Positions 19,871-32,819 of a stretch of 64,000 bases of DNA are shown one piece after another. Source of the stretch: Prorocentrum cordatum (Eukaryota > Sar > Dinophyceae > Prorocentrales > Prorocentraceae); contig CAUYUJ010019949.1 in the NCBI GenBank assembly GCA_963575745.1, positions 248,001 to 312,000 of the forward strand, read 5' to 3'. Numbering within the stretch: position 1 is the first letter of the stretch; each line of letters starts with the position of its first letter. The notes beneath the pieces were generated by a model. It saw only the letters and a list, made by a program, of their open reading frames with translations. It searched no databases and had not been told where the DNA came from. A program made the position numbers and the translations under genes.

Positions 19871-22212
19871 AAGAAAATGGGTCCCACGAAACCGTTAATC
19901 TCTTTATGTGGGGAACTCCGTTAGCATAATTTTCTTCGAACGCAGGACGGGCGGCGATGCGTGCTATCCTGATGCTCATGAGAATGCCGATGAGTCCTGC
20001 GCGGCCCCCAGAAGTTCATTTGCCCTGAAGACAACGCAAGGCGCAACTACTCTGACAGTTCGCGGGGCATTGAGCAGGCGCAGAAGGTCGCGCAGATGCG
20101 CCGGGACATTGGCCCCACGGCGTGTCCAACACGAGGACGCTGCTGAACGTGCTGTTCGACGCGCTATCGACGACGCCAACGTTTTGCTGATGCAGAGTGG
20201 TCTTCCCACGCCTTATGGCGGGGCGCCTGCCCATGAGCTGTTGACCCGATGGCTATCGCGCCCGCGGGGGGTGGGCCCTTTGCCCGCGAAAAAGAATGGC
20301 ATGGCTAGGTTCGTAAGGGCCACTTCTTGTGTTTCGGATGCAGTGTCCGACGCAGGTCGCTCAGTGCTTCGCGCGCACCAGGGGTGGCGACGAGTGCGAC
20401 GATAAGGCCGGACTTGTTTTTTCAACGGCCTATAATTGCAGCGGCGGGCGGCGGCGGCCCCAGGGCGACTGCGCCCTTGACGCCGAGGCCTTTGCTGGCG
20501 CTGGGGACGGCAAGCAGCGTTCCATCCATGGGCTTAGAGAGATCATCCCTGGTTCCCCAGTACGATGGCCCGCGGCCAACGGGGAGTCCAGCTCTCATCG
20601 CGGTGCCGAGCGTGTTCGGGTCAAGCAAGAGGCTGGCGCCCACGGTGGAAGCCACCGCTGATCCCGAGTTTAATTTCCCGCAGCAGTAGGGACAACCTGC
20701 CGACGTTCTTGCAACTGATCAGTGGGAGGTTCGTGGTAACATGCTTGTCATATTCAAATATCAACGAAGGATGCGTGGAGACGCTGGAAGGTTCGGACAG
20801 CCTTCGCAGCCCTGTCCAGGATGCCGACTGCGAGCGCCATAGACGCACGAGCGCCAGTTTCCGGGGGGGGGGCGGTTTCAATCTGGACACTTGGGAAAGC
20901 GTTTCGGAAAATAATCGTTGCGCAATTTCTCAGTGCTGGACTGGTGGGGTCTTGTTCTTGACGTTGAACGGTGAATCTCGCGCTGGCAAGATCTCCCGGA
21001 TAAGTCGTATCCAGACAACTAGCCAGAAGATCGGATCGTCGATCGTCGATCGCGTCGCGTTGAGCCTTCTGTCTGAGAGGCACCGACGGGATCCCCGAGA
21101 GTCTTTGGTGGGCACACAAAGCAAGACGCTCGGCCACCCTGCGCGGCTGGACGCGGTGCGACGACATGGCCAAGTGCTACCACGGGCGTGGGGGCGGAGG
21201 CCGATGGTGGAATCGCGTGCACCGGCGCGTCGTCACCGATGCCAGCGAGGTCTTTCTGGACCAGGACGATCGGTTCATGGGCAATCAAGGTATCCTGTGC
21301 GCTAAGATACCTGGTGGGCCATAGGATGCAACCACTAAGTTATACCACGACGATTCAAGCGTGGCTCTTGCGTCGGAGAAATCTGGCGCAGCCACGAGCT
21401 TCATTTTTCCAGCCAGAATGACGACTGGGCCAGTCCAGCCACGCCATTCACATCCACGATCCATGCCCGCAACGCCCTACGTCTCCGACGCGCCAGCTCT
21501 CGAGGCGGCTGGTCTTCTCCAAGCCACGCCGGCCGCGCCGCCGCCGGCCGCTGTCTCGGGGCGGGGGAACCGGGGGCACCGTTCCGATGGCTTCGCCATG
21601 TATGCTGACGCTCAAACTGCGTGCGTCGCCCGGCAGTTGACCGAGAAAGAAGTGAATGCTGCGCCCAGTGTCGCCAAGTCTCTCGACGTCGAATGGGGGA
21701 GTGTTGGAGTGTCAGCTCCGCTCGCGCGCATGGCGGTGTCGCGCGCGAAGGGCGATCGCCTGGCTCGCGCGCGCATGTGAGCTGCCTCTTGAATTGAGTT
21801 GTGGACGCGCGTTCCGAACTTGCTGAACCAGGCACGCGTCAATGCAAACGACGCGTCGTGCTCCAGGGAGAACTGGCGTGGAATACGATATTGGCATCGA
21901 AGCCAGCTTTCCAGGGGCAGCCAGTTCCGCTTCGCACATGGAACTCACGAAGAACGCAGCGAGTCTTTTGACGCATTGGCCTGCCACCGAAGCAAGTGCG
22001 GGACAACAGTCCGACGCCGTTAGTGCCTGCATTCAGGCCGTCCTGCGCGGGGGCGGCAGGGTCGACGACGTCGATGCGCGAACCGGGTTCCAGAGGGAGC
22101 GGCGGCCAGGATTTTGGATTAAGCAGTTTCGCCGCTCAGTTGTACAATCGCGGCGCGCATTGCATGGGCGCCCCTTATTGGGTGTCTTCTGCGAGCGCCA
22201 CTGCCAGAAGCC

Positions 22213-22668
22213 TTGTTTGCTGCTTTCTGGATGCCGATCGAAGGATGGGAACCAACCGATCGCCGCGGAGAGCTTGGATTTACCTCGCGAGTTCGAACCG
22301 TCGGTTTAAAGGTGGCACGCAAGAGACCAGACCTCAAGAAAGGTTGGGGCAGCATTTCGAATCTTGGTGCTCGGCTCGACCCCAATGAGCCCTCCGGACA
22401 TGCCCAGGGGCGTCTTTTTCAGGAAACTATTGTGAACCTGGGGAGCGCCTTAGAGCGACTGGAACAGATTCAGTCCATTATGGACCCACAGGGGGAAAAT
22501 GACTACTGGCATGGCGAGGCGGTGGACGGACGTGCTCAGTCGGAGTTTGGCGCTGCCACTTCCATGTTGAGCAGCGACAACAAGAGTTCGCGGAGGCCCC
22601 CTGGCAGCGACATCGGGGGGGGTGAACGTTTTCAGTTAAATCTTTTGTTTCAACCGACCATTGCGTGA
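22213..22668 (+). pseudogene. Possible remnant reading frame, unidentified
   Basis: An open frame of about 150 codons ending in TGA. Its central part, for example GRLFQETIVNLGSALERLEQ, has a balanced, helix-like composition unlike the Arg-rich frames around it. No family is recognised and no start, splice sites or partner exons could be fixed. It may be an exon or a retroelement remnant. Confidence 0.3.
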
Positions 22669-22790
22669 GTCGCTACTTGGAGAGGGCCAACATTCCAGTC
22701 ATCGCCTTTTGTAGGGCGCCCACGCATAGGCTTGCTGACGACATTCTTGAGGTTCAAGGCTTCGAAATGGCCGGGACATTAGTTCACCGC

Positions 22791-22954
22791 CCACCAAACC
22801 ACCCCAACCCAACCCGAAGGCACAAATTTATCATCGATTTCCAGTGGGGGGGGGGTCGGGGAACGTTGAGAAAACACATGTTATCCGTACCCCCCCCAAC
22901 CCGAAATTCGGGTCAAATTCGGGTCTTCGGGTTGGGTTGGGGCGGTCTGGTAGG
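22791..22954. repeat. Inverted repeat with CCCAACCC arms
   Basis: Arms 22791-22819 and 22925-22954 are reverse complements over about 29 bp with a few mismatches (left arm ends CCCAACCCAACCCGAAG). The interior is about 105 bp and includes G and C runs and ACCCGAAATTCGGGT. The form resembles a small foldback element. Confidence 0.7.
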
Positions 22955-25900
22955 TAGTCATTAGCTGCGCCCGCTACGAAAGCCTGGACTAAGATATTGT
23001 GCCTTGCGCGATGCTGTCGATTTGACATCTCCCACTCGGTATGTATGCTGATGGGGCAGAAAACTAACTGGCGCCGATTTGGCGTCCTTCGGTGGCATCG
23101 ACTCCTTTCCAACCTTCACCAGCATAGGTACTGCACCTTGGAGGGCTCGACGACCCCCCAGATTTCGAGGTGGGACAGTGCGCGGGCGCGTCGTTTGCCG
23201 ACCCATCTCTGACTAGCCAGTTAACGACGGACGGGCCCACGGCCAGATTGCGCCCAGGATTTTTCGCCCCAGACATTTGCATCTGCAACAAAGAAGCGGT
23301 GGTCTCGCACCCGTCCGCGGAGAGCAACATCGTGGCACGTGGCGCTTGCCTGCGGGCGGAGCCCATGCTTGTGCTGCGCTTTGTGGGCGACGCCAGCGAG
23401 GCGCTGCCCCTTGCGGCAGGGCAAGCGCCCAGCGCCCCGTGGGAAAAGAGAGCCGGGCAGGCGAAAGCCAGCGCGGGCGCGACGAGAAGGGCGTTTCCGC
23501 GGGACCGGCCCTTGCACGCGCAATCGGGCGTCAACAGATCGGAGTTCGCGCGGGTAGTCACGGGGCTGCATTGACCGCCGCCGAAGAAAGACATTGAGAC
23601 GGCGACCAAGGTCCGTCCTAAAGGGAGGACGATCGCCCAATGGCAATTTCCACGCATCCACCGCGTTTCCCCCCCCCCAAGCTGGTTGAGGTTGTCAGGG
23701 CCGAAGGGCGTACATGATGAGGTTGCAGAACATCGGCGCGATGCGTCGATGTGATGGCGAAAGATTTCGCGATAGTTGAACTGGGGGAAATGTCATTGTC
23801 TCTCTGCCAGATGCAATGCAAATGCCCGACGGGGCCGTCTTCCCGACGCCCGCGAACGTAACCCGGGAAGCCCGACGTTTGATCAGTTGTCGGTGGCAGC
23901 ACCGCAAACGCGCAGCGCAGCGCGCCGGGTGCGGACAATCATGCGTTGTGCTGCGTCGCCCCGTTTCTTGTGCATCTCCACCTGAACTCACCTCTTCACT
24001 TATGTCGGCAAGCGTGGAGCGTAGTTGCGCGGCAGCACGTTCCGTCGGCATTCTGGCATGTACGACGCCGTGCAAGACGCGAGTGCGCACGCGCATGTTT
24101 CACCCCCGTTTGCCCGCAGCCGCCGGCATTCTCCGCGCTCGCGAAGATCCTGCGGTGGCGTGAGCTGCGACTGAGAAAGCCCGGGGCGAATTCACCGCGG
24201 CGCACGTTGCCGCCGATGCCACCGACGAAGAACGGAAGCAGGCGCGGCCTCGAGAGATGCGGCGCCGCCCGCGGGTGCGGCCTCATCGACCCGTCGAACT
24301 TCCATTGTTATGGGGGATCGCGAATGGCGGGATGCACGTGAGTTCCCGCCGCGTGCTCCTACCCCGAGGAACGAAGGGGTCGCGCGCGAATCATAGGGAG
24401 AGCGAGCTGGTCAACAGGGAAGGCGTCGAACGGCTGGCCCTGAACAGGTCTGATAGGAATGTTTGGCCCCATCGTGTCTGGCGGGAGCTTAGAACCTTCG
24501 CTGGCTGTCGATGTCCATGAGATTGGCGAACGAGCGCCGCCAGACGACAGGCTCCTTGACTCCGTCCAAACCAACTGCGCCAATGCCCAGATGCCACGTC
24601 AGGGCCGGGCCAATGCCATTCGCACGACGCCCCTTGCGTCGCCGAGCCGCAAGATCTCGAGTGGATCCAGTTGGTATGAGGACGAGCGTTGGAAGCTATT
24701 TCCGGCCTTGGGCATGGCGTTTCATCGTGACGAAGCATCTCTTGCCTACGGGAACTTGATGCCGCTGCGCTGGCGAGAGCTGACGCCGTCGCGCTTGCGA
24801 TGGCCAGCGCGACCAACCCTGATGCTCGGGTCGTTGTTGCCCGTCGGCAGGGCGCTCGGTCGCCGTTTGTAATGGCTGAGGCCCTGTATGAGGTGCCCTT
24901 GGAATGGGCGGAGGTGATCTCGCCTCCTAGGAGCGCAGCAGCGTTCCCTGCCCCCACCCTCACCTTCCTTAAACTCGATGCGTCAGCTCTTGCGCATTGG
25001 GGGTGCCATGGATGGGGAAGGCCCACGCAAACCTTACCAAGCAGCTTACTGTGGAGAGGGCTCCAGCTAGAGACGTGACGTGCCACTTGCTGAGTCCTTG
25101 GTTTTTCGTTGCGTGACATTGTTCGGGGCACTGTTCGTTTCAGTATCCGCTTAGTTGAAGCATCTGTTAGCGCGGCAGCTTCCTGTGTGGGATGCGACCC
25201 TGTTCTCGAGAGTCTTGTTCAGGCTATCAGCTACAGGGGGCATGATCGCGGCCACCGCGTGGACTTGTGGCTTGCGAGTGGGATCTTAATCATAGTGCCC
25301 AAATGACCTTGCCACAGCGATCGGGTTATTTTGCAGGCGTTGGGAGATGTTTGCTGAGTTTGTGCTCTTAGGCCCTGGGAATACAACTCCGCGGTGTAGG
25401 TCAGATACATTTGGCGCTGCCAGGATACAAATGCAGGATCTCCTGCGCAAGGCTCAGCTGCCAACTCTGCATACATGTCGGCATGTCGGCATGACAAGAT
25501 GGTCAAGGCATCCAATGATACATAGCACTCCGGGGCGGGCCGCATGGCCCACAGACCGAACGCCCAACGGTAGCCATCGCGCAGTGGCAGTTTCGGTAGC
25601 GGCCGAGGCGGCCGCGGCCAGGCCCGCTGCCACAATCGCCGCATGTTTCTCTGAGGAGCCGGCAGGGCCCACGTTGCATCGGTTGTGGGCGCATGCGGAC
25701 GTGGTGCAGGAGAGGAAAAGCGAAAACCTTTCTACGCCCGCCAACCCTTCTCGCGGCTGCGATTAATCGCATTGCCTCACCGTCTGCGCTGGGCACCCAT
25801 GCGATGATCCAGCCTCGTCTAGTGTTGAGTGGGTTCCGGGGGCGCTAAGATAGGCGGCGCTAGCGCCGTCCACCCGCTATCTCAGTAGCACCGAGGAGCA

Positions 25901-28471
25901 CCTGAACCAGGCGAAGCAACAGTTCCACAAGCTACAACTCCAGAAGCTGGCTACTCCCCGTTCAGATCCACCGACGGAAGTTCAGCGGGAGGTGGGCTTG
26001 CTTGTTGTGTCGGCGAGTTGCCGGCGCCCCTACTGCGTCGGCGAAATGCGAGGCCCCCCGTCGCCGATGCGAGCGCTGTTGCTGGGGAGGTTGCGGCGGA
26101 TACTGGGCCTCTTCTACAGGCGACGTCGAAACGCGCATCGCCACCACGCAAGCAAAGGCCTCCTACTCCAGGAGCCACCAGCACAGCGGCTACCACGACA
26201 GCGACAGTTCCCGCTGGCTTTAAACCGCCCCCACCGCATGAACCGCGGCCGCGCGGGCTGCGGGAGCAACCTAAACATCCGCCACCACGGCCGACGCAGT
26301 CGCATCGTCCTAAGATGAGGTTGTCTGGCGCAGACCGAACCTTGCTCGAGGATACCGCGCAATAAATTTCCGACGTGCACCCGGCGGTCGAGTGGTATTA
26401 TACGTGTAATCGGCCACATGTATTCGGGGCATTTTTCGAGCGCGGACGCATTTGTTTTTCGCTCATTACGCGTGTGCGCGACGTGCAGGGACGCATCTTT
26501 TCAGCAGCCACTGCCATGGACATGGTATACGAGGCGCGCAAGTTTCGCAACAGAAGCTGGAATTTGCGGCGGAGGGAGACGCGTGAATCAGGAGAGGTTC
26601 CTAGGGAGTTTAAGGAATGGCAGCGCGCGGCCATCTCTGGGTGAGTCCAGAGGGCCCTTGGAACATGAGTTTCACCATGATGGCCATTGAAGCTCGCTGC
26701 GAAATGCTTCTATACGGCACGAATCGAATCCATGGCCGTGCCGCGTCGACCAGGGCGGCGAGCGCAGAGTCGGCAACCGCGGGCCGACGGGGGCCCCCAC
26801 GGCGGCGAAAGCTGACGCCAAACCCTCATCATTCGGTCAGCACTGTCTGCGCTTCCGAAGACAACGGCGCCGCTTTTCGACGCGTGGGCGGGCTCTCGGG
26901 GAGCGCGTTCACATGCCGGCGCTCGTTCTCAGCCAAGTTTGACAGCCTGTGGGCGTCCACTGCGCGCCCCTCGCCGCGCATGGGACCAAGAAGGAACACC
27001 TCTCAAGCATCCCACAAAAGGGGCTTATCCTTGGCGGGGCCGCCAGGAAGTGGCAGATGTTTCTCTTTCTGATGAACCTGCCGCTATTTCTAAACGGACC
27101 ACGTGAGTGCGCGAAGTTGCCACCAACTGCGCGGCCCTCGCCAGCGTGGATCTGCGTTGACGCCCACAAGGCAAGATCGTTCAGTCACAACTTGCGGTAA
27201 AGACATCAGAAGGCCGTCATGGTTGTGAAGGCCCTTACACCTCCATGCGTCTTGTGCGTAGCCAGGGGCGGCGGGCTCTTTCTCTCCGATATGGCCGTGC
27301 CATGTGCGGATGAGTTGGCGAGAGCCCCCGTTCCAGAGGATCCGTTTACTGTCGTTGGGAAGTAGGCCCAGGCGGAACCGACGCCAGGTCGACCACCGTG
27401 CTCCTACGTTGCATCGGCGAACGCTGGCGCGCCGTCTCTTGCTAAATAGCGCCCGCGTCCGCGGTTGTTGCGCCGGAGAAAGCCGACGAGAGGGGCGCCT
27501 TTGCGTCGGCGAAAGTTTACGCGCAGAGCGCCGTTGCGTCGGCGATAGTTGACGCGCCTCGACCCCCCCCCCCGCGGCTGCCTCCGAGGCAGACGCCGAC
27601 CTCGACGTGACGGGCCGCCGCGACAGCAGCAAGACCCCTGACTTCGAGGGGGCGGCGGAGGCTCAGGGCGAAGCGGCGCGCGGGGCAGCCCATCAGTCTG
27701 CCGCTGTGCCGTCCGACGCTGCGCGTGGGATTGCGAGGCCTTCCTATGGGGATGCGGCTGCGCTCCTCGAGGTTCCAATCTATGGGGGCTTCGCTCGGGC
27801 CCCCATCGCGGACTGCCTCGGGTTTTGAACGGCGTCGCCACGCATGACTCGCGGGAAAGGCCCGGAACGCGCAGATGTCGTCCAGGACCCCCCTGGGCTG
27901 CCGCGCGCGCCCCCGAATGCAAGGCAGTGAAGACGCCGTCGCGGCGTCGAGCCCGTGCCAGATGGATTTGGGCCCTTCTCCGACCGCACCTCCAGGCTAG
28001 ACCGACTTGGGGCCCGAGTTCTGGCGTGCGTTTGATATATTGCGATCTCGGGGTCATGTGACCAAGAGGCCAGGCGGTGAGGGCACAGCCGCCAAACCAA
28101 TGCATGCTGCAATTTGCAGCTACTTCCTGACCGCGTCGCGCCTGCACCACCATAACGGGTTGCGTGCGACGCTCGCGCAGTAGATGGTGACATATCCCCT
28201 CGACGAGAGAGAATACCACCGCCGCGCCGCAGTTCCCAGACCTCCGGGAGGCGACGATGCTAAACCCTCAAGTCGATGTCAGATGCCCCGGAAACTAAGA
28301 CGCAGCGTAGGAATTCTGAGAGTCTGCCGAGTCGGGGACCAGCATTGATCCGACCGATTCTTTGCCTGTTAGTCACCATGGCGAATCTGGGGCCATTAGC
28401 TTGGTCGCCAAGCTCGCCCAAGACACCAGACCTCGGCGAGTTGCAGGCGGCGGCGCCCCTGAGTCTACGGC

Positions 28472-29281
28472 GTGGCGCGAATATCTGATTGCCTCTACGA
28501 GGGGGGCCATTGCACGGACGCGTCGAAGAACGACGTGCTTCAGCACGCCAGGCACGTGGATATAAACACTGACGAGGAAGAGATAGCGTCAGAGATAGTT
28601 GACGCCGATCTCGCGCAGGCGCATGCTGACGCTGACTCGCGTCGGCCTCAAGTCGAGGCCCCTGAACCAAAACCCATTCCGAAGACGCGGCCAAGTTCCT
28701 CGGCGAATGCCCGGGGGTCGCCACTGCTAAGGGCCAGCCAAGACTTCGTCGCGGGAGAGGTCACGTCCTTTTGGAGCGTCTGACGGCGCCTTCGCCGACG
28801 GGCGCCGTCGAGCCCGCCCTTGCGACGCCAGCGAGCCGCCGTGGCCCTTGCCGGGGCCGAACAACTTGCGAGCGCGATCCCCGTGGTGGAGAAGGAATTC
28901 GTCAAACAACGCACCGGCGCCTCGCGCACACGGCGCAAGTTTCTTTTGCCGAGGGATCTTTCCAACAGAGGCGCCGCCGTCTACCCCAGCTCCCTTGCTC
29001 CAGCTCGAGCGGACATTGAGAGGCGTATTCTTGTTGCGTCCGATGTGATCGATGCAATCGAAGAGAGGGCGCCTGGTTTCTTCTTCGAATCAAAGGAGGG
29101 CAAACATCTCGCCCTTCGCGGAAAGCGTGCGGACTGGGCAGCATGTATGATCGCATTCAAGGAAATGACGGCCCGTTCCCGCAATAACCTCAGGAAGCAA
29201 TTGAGAACCACCCCCTCTCCAGCGAAAGTGTGCACCCGGCCCCCCAGAAGCGTTGCCCTGGCACCTCGCACCTTTATGTGA
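28472..29281 (+). pseudogene. Broken ORF with acidic then basic region, unidentified
   Basis: One reading frame runs from about 28472 to the TGA at 29279-29281, interrupted by a single TGA at 28781-28783. The first part is acidic (VDINTDEEEIASEIVDADLA) and then Pro-rich. The second part is mixed and basic, with EEFVK-like and ADWAACMIAFKEMTARSRNN segments. Protein-like composition on both sides of the stop suggests a decayed gene or two exons with the stop inside an intron. No family is recognised. Confidence 0.35.
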
Positions 29282-29625
29282 ACGCAGACGAGTCTGCTCG
29301 CCGAAACAAGCACACCGCCTGAGACATTATTGCAACATGGTATCTTTGTGGTTATGAAACAAGCGCCTCGCCTGAGACATCCTCAGAAACTGCTCTGGAC
29401 GCAGACGAGTCTGCGCCAGGTGGTCAGTCTGGGCGAAGAATACCAGCAATAAGAATTACATCTGGAACAACAAGGCCAATAACAGCCACACCAACAACAT
29501 CATCAACATCAAAAACACCTACAACACCGCCAACACCAAAAATAACAACATCAAATCCCACGCAAGGGAGAGCCCAGCTTTAAAAAGGAAGCTCCCGTGC
29601 CTACGATGGGGGGGCGAATGATTTT

Positions 29626-30275
29626 GGCTGTGCGGGTGCTAAGATAACGCGCCGTGCGTGGCGGGGGCGATCTCCTCGGATGCACTACCCCACACGTCGG
29701 CCGGGAAAAAACAATTGTTCAATAGGGGTGGTAATAATAATCATCAATCGTATAGGACAGGGATGATGAAGAAACTGGGAAAATCAGCAGGGAGGGAGAA
29801 AACAAGCAGGGGAGCCCGTCTGTTTTCGGATTATTTGTATTATTATCCTTACTCTTACTCGCATGGTTCTTATGATTAGTATTATTCGTGTTTATATTAT
29901 TACTATTAGTTTTGGCCTTATTGTAGTTCTTGTTTTTTTAGCATGCTGTCGTAACTATTTTGTGCGGGTGCGGTGCTAAGATAACGCGCCGTGCATGGCG
30001 GGTGCGATATCCTCGGATGCACTGCCCCGCACGACGGCCGGGGAAAAAACAATTTATGAACAGGGGTGGTAATCATAATCGTATAGGAGAAAGATGATGA
30101 ACATGATGCGAAAAAAACTCGTATTGTTATTCTGATTTGTTATTATCATCATTATTATTATGGCCATTAGTATTCATACTATTATTCGCTTTCTTATTTT
30201 TATTCCAATTCATATTGGGATACCACCCGAGCCGGGGCGCGGAAATTGTTTGTTTCGTTCCATTTGCGCGCGGTG
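29626..30275. repeat. Diverged tandem duplication (about 336-bp unit)
   Basis: GGTGCTAAGATAACGCGCCG begins both copies, at about 29635 and 29971. The match continues through CCTCGGATGCACT, GGCCGGG(G)AAAAAACAAT and GGGGTGGTAAT to ATCGTATAGGA. Both are followed by an AT-rich tract of ATTATT words. A third, very short echo (GCGGTGCTAA) lies at about 30269. This AT-rich patch contrasts with the GC-rich surroundings. Confidence 0.8.
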
Positions 30276-30329
30276 CTAATCATATCGTGTGGCGAAAACC
30301 GCCCCCCATAATTATTTAATTCTTGACGC

Positions 30330-31400
30330 TTCGCGTATCCCCACCAGCAGGTGCAACATCAAAACGGCCCTGGTTCCAGCCAGCAACCACGAGTGGTGGA
30401 GACGCGCCATGGACTACACCCCCTTCGGCTCGTCCGCTGTGCGGCCACAGTGGCCCTACCTCGGCGCCTGCGTCGTATCTCGGGCTGCCGAAGGAGAGAC
30501 CTCACCGCCCAGGGGCACGATGACCCGAGGACAGCTCGATGCTCTCGTCGCGGGCACTTGGGGCACACCGCTCCCCAAACTCCGGGACAGAGCCATGGCC
30601 GTGCACCTGGCCAACATGTCGCCTAACAAAACCGCCCTTGCCTGGAATACTTATCTGATTGCGGTCATCCCCTACCCCTCGCATTACTCTCTCCCCGACA
30701 CCGTCCATGAAAGGACGCTTCGTGCCCACCTTAGAGTCGCTCTCGGCCTGGCTTCTGCCTCTTGGATCCCCGACAACATTCTCACTGGCCTGGGCATCCG
30801 GTTCCAGGTCCCTGGCTGCCCCAAGTGCCCTGTCGCCACCTCGCGTGCGATTGCAGCCAGAGCCCGCGTCCTGGACGACCTGTGGGGCCCGCCCCAGTCA
30901 CGACAGAAGGCCGGAAGAAGGTGGAACAAACTCGCGACATGGGCACGGGAATTTCCGCCCCGGCAAGGGCCTCTCAGACCCGGCTCCAAGGTTCTGACCG
31001 ACTCCAGGGCAGCCGACTTATTCAATCGAGCGGTGAGAGAGCCTCCTCGATTGCGGGGTCGTTACTTCGGTCGGGTGGTCTATGTCGCGGCCTGGTCGCA
31101 GCTACATGGACACATCGTCAACCAATGGTTCACCGCAACCAGCGACGAGCGCAGGTGGGCGCAGACAGATGGCGCGGAATGGTCTCTCCTGGGACATTGT
31201 GCTTCCTTCACCGAGGCACACCACGTCCTCCGGCTTCTGGCCAACGGGCTACCCGGCTCTGCGCGACGGCGAAGCGTGGCAGACAGGATCCTCCACCAGT
31301 GCAGCTGCGGCGGACCTGCCAAGAGAGTGTGGCTCACCGCCGGCCAGCGAGACGACGGACAGGCCTGGTGCGACACCTGCCTTAGGCTGGTCCCCGCCGA
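30330..31400 (+). pseudogene. LINE fragment: region downstream of the RT domain
   Basis: An open frame of about 390 codons (stop at 31470) lacks the reverse transcriptase motifs themselves. It contains KTALAWNTYLIAVIPYPSHY, which resembles the conserved segment after the RT palm in plant and protist non-LTR elements. A long basic/Trp-containing region follows, and then a Cys pair arrangement (CSCGGP...AWCDTCLRL, about 31307-31388). No bona fide start is visible: the nearest is GTG 30289, and the coding look begins near 30330. This is inferred to be a truncated LINE inserted next to the AT-rich duplication. It complements the fragment at 60.4-61.8 kb, which carries the more C-terminal domains. 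Confidence 0.6.
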
Positions 31401-31422
31401 ACGTAGCAACGAGGGATGCGCG
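31380..31422 (-). repeat. 43-bp sequence shared in inverse orientation with 60322-60365
   Basis: Its reverse complement begins CGCGCATCCCTCGTTGCTAC and continues into GTTCGGCGGGGACCA. The same string with one substitution and a small indel lies at 60322-60365 on the + strand. Each copy is at an edge of a LINE fragment. Confidence 0.75.
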
Positions 31423-31794
31423 ACCAAAAAAACCATATATTCTAAATATTCACACCAAATATTCGTTTGACAGACTGGGTACACATGTGTCAATATTGGT
31501 CTGTGACTCGAAACGCCGAATATCTGAGATGCGCAACGAGACTCCCGCGTGCCAAATGCAGCTTTCCTGTGCAACCCATGCTTTCTTATGGTGATTCTCG
31601 TCTGGTCAGTTTTTCTTATGATATTGGTTTGTCTTTTTCTCATATGGTCAGTCTTTTCCTCGTCTGGTTTTTCCATCGCCCCCGCGTTCCCCTACCTCCG
31701 CCGGGCCATTTTGGCCCGTGGAGGGCCCCCGGGGCCCTCAGGGGCCGCGCGCGGCCCTCGCGCATGCCGCATGAGTCGCCGCATGAGGCATGAC

Positions 31795-32470
31795 TCACGG
31801 CGAGGAGGAGGAGGAGGAGGAGGCGGCGCAGCTGCAGCGCCCGGCGACGCTCGATGACTTCAGCGACGTCAGCGCCGAGTCGCCTGAGGACGCCGGCTGG
31901 CGGGCAGGAGGACGAGAGAGGGGAATGGGGGAGGAGGAGTAGCGAGTAGTGGAGGAAGAGGAAGAGGGGGGGGGGGCGGGGGAGGAGGGAAGGGTAGATG
32001 GAGGAAAGGAGTAGGAGAGGAAACGAAGGGAGAGGATGAGGAGGAGGACGACGAGGAGAGGAGGAGGAAGGAGAGGAACGGGGGGAGGGAAAAGGAGGTG
32101 GATGGGATGCATCGAAGAGGAGGCAGGAAATTGGGAGTGAGAGGAGGGGGGGGGGGGGGGGGGGGGAGGGGGAGGAGGAGGAGGAGGGTAGGAGGAGGAG
32201 GAGGAGAGAGGTGAGGATGAGGGGGTTAGGAGGGTTAGATTTAGGGGAAGCAGGAGGAGGAGGAGGGGTAGCGGTGGGTGGAGGAGGGGGGGAGGAGGGG
32301 GAGGAGGAGGAGGAGGGAGAAAAGAGGAGTAGGAGAAAGATGATAAGGAAGGAGAAAAGGATACGTAGGACAAGTATAAGATAATAAAAGGAGAATGAGT
32401 AGGAGAAAGAGGATAAGAAAGATAACGAGGATAAGGAGAGGGAGAAGGAGGATGAGAAAGAGGAAAAACG
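31795..32470. repeat. Purine-rich low-complexity tract (GGAGGA type)
   Basis: The + strand is almost wholly G and A, with GAGGAGG words and a run of about 19 G near 32147-32166. Long frames on either strand (for example Pro/Ser/Leu-rich on the minus strand) are composition artefacts. Confidence 0.9.
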
Positions 32471-32474
32471 AGGT

Positions 32475-32590
32475 TACGAAATCTGCTGCGCGCAGTTGGT
32501 TTCGGCCCCGCCGCCAGGCCCATTCCTCGATGCATGGGCGCCTCCCGGCGCTGAGAGGCGCTGGAAAATCAGCTACGTTAGCTGATTCTC
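32475..32590 (+). repeat. Three-hairpin structured repeat, copy 2
   Basis: A diverged copy of 10898-11015. It keeps the terminal stem (AATCAGCT-ACGTT-AGCTGATT) and CTGCGCGCAG, and adds an outer CGAAA/TTTCG pairing. The central palindrome is imperfect here (GGCGCCTCCCGGC facing GCTGAGAGGCGCT). It stands alone, with no recombinase element beside it. Confidence 0.8.
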
Positions 32591-32819
32591 CACCCCGCCC
32601 TTCGCTCAGGAGGCGGGGCTCGGCCACCTGAGCGACGCCGACGGCCGGGCCGAGGGCGCGGCGGCGGGCGCCGACGCCGGCGCCCGGCTGGGGTCGGCGC
32701 TACAGGACAGGGGGTGGTTCGGGATTCGGAGGTGGAGCAGCGTGGGGGGGGGACGAGGACAGAGGGAGGGCGATGTTATACGATGCTGACGCGGATAGGG
32801 AGGACGAGGACGGGGTGGA

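Larger units (their letters stand above)
19871..28471. other. Long stretch without a recognisable gene
   Basis: Reading frames here are short and mostly Arg/Ser/Pro-rich, with none carrying a family motif I recognise. One stretch at 22213-22668 has protein-like composition and is listed separately. Short tandem words occur near 27470-27560 (GCGTCGGCGA with TTGACGCG). This is probably decayed mobile or intronic DNA. Confidence 0.5.

Noticed and set aside
31795-32535. Long Pro/Ser/Leu-rich ORF on the minus strand
   Set aside because: It is the translation of a GGAGGA purine tract and has no domain.
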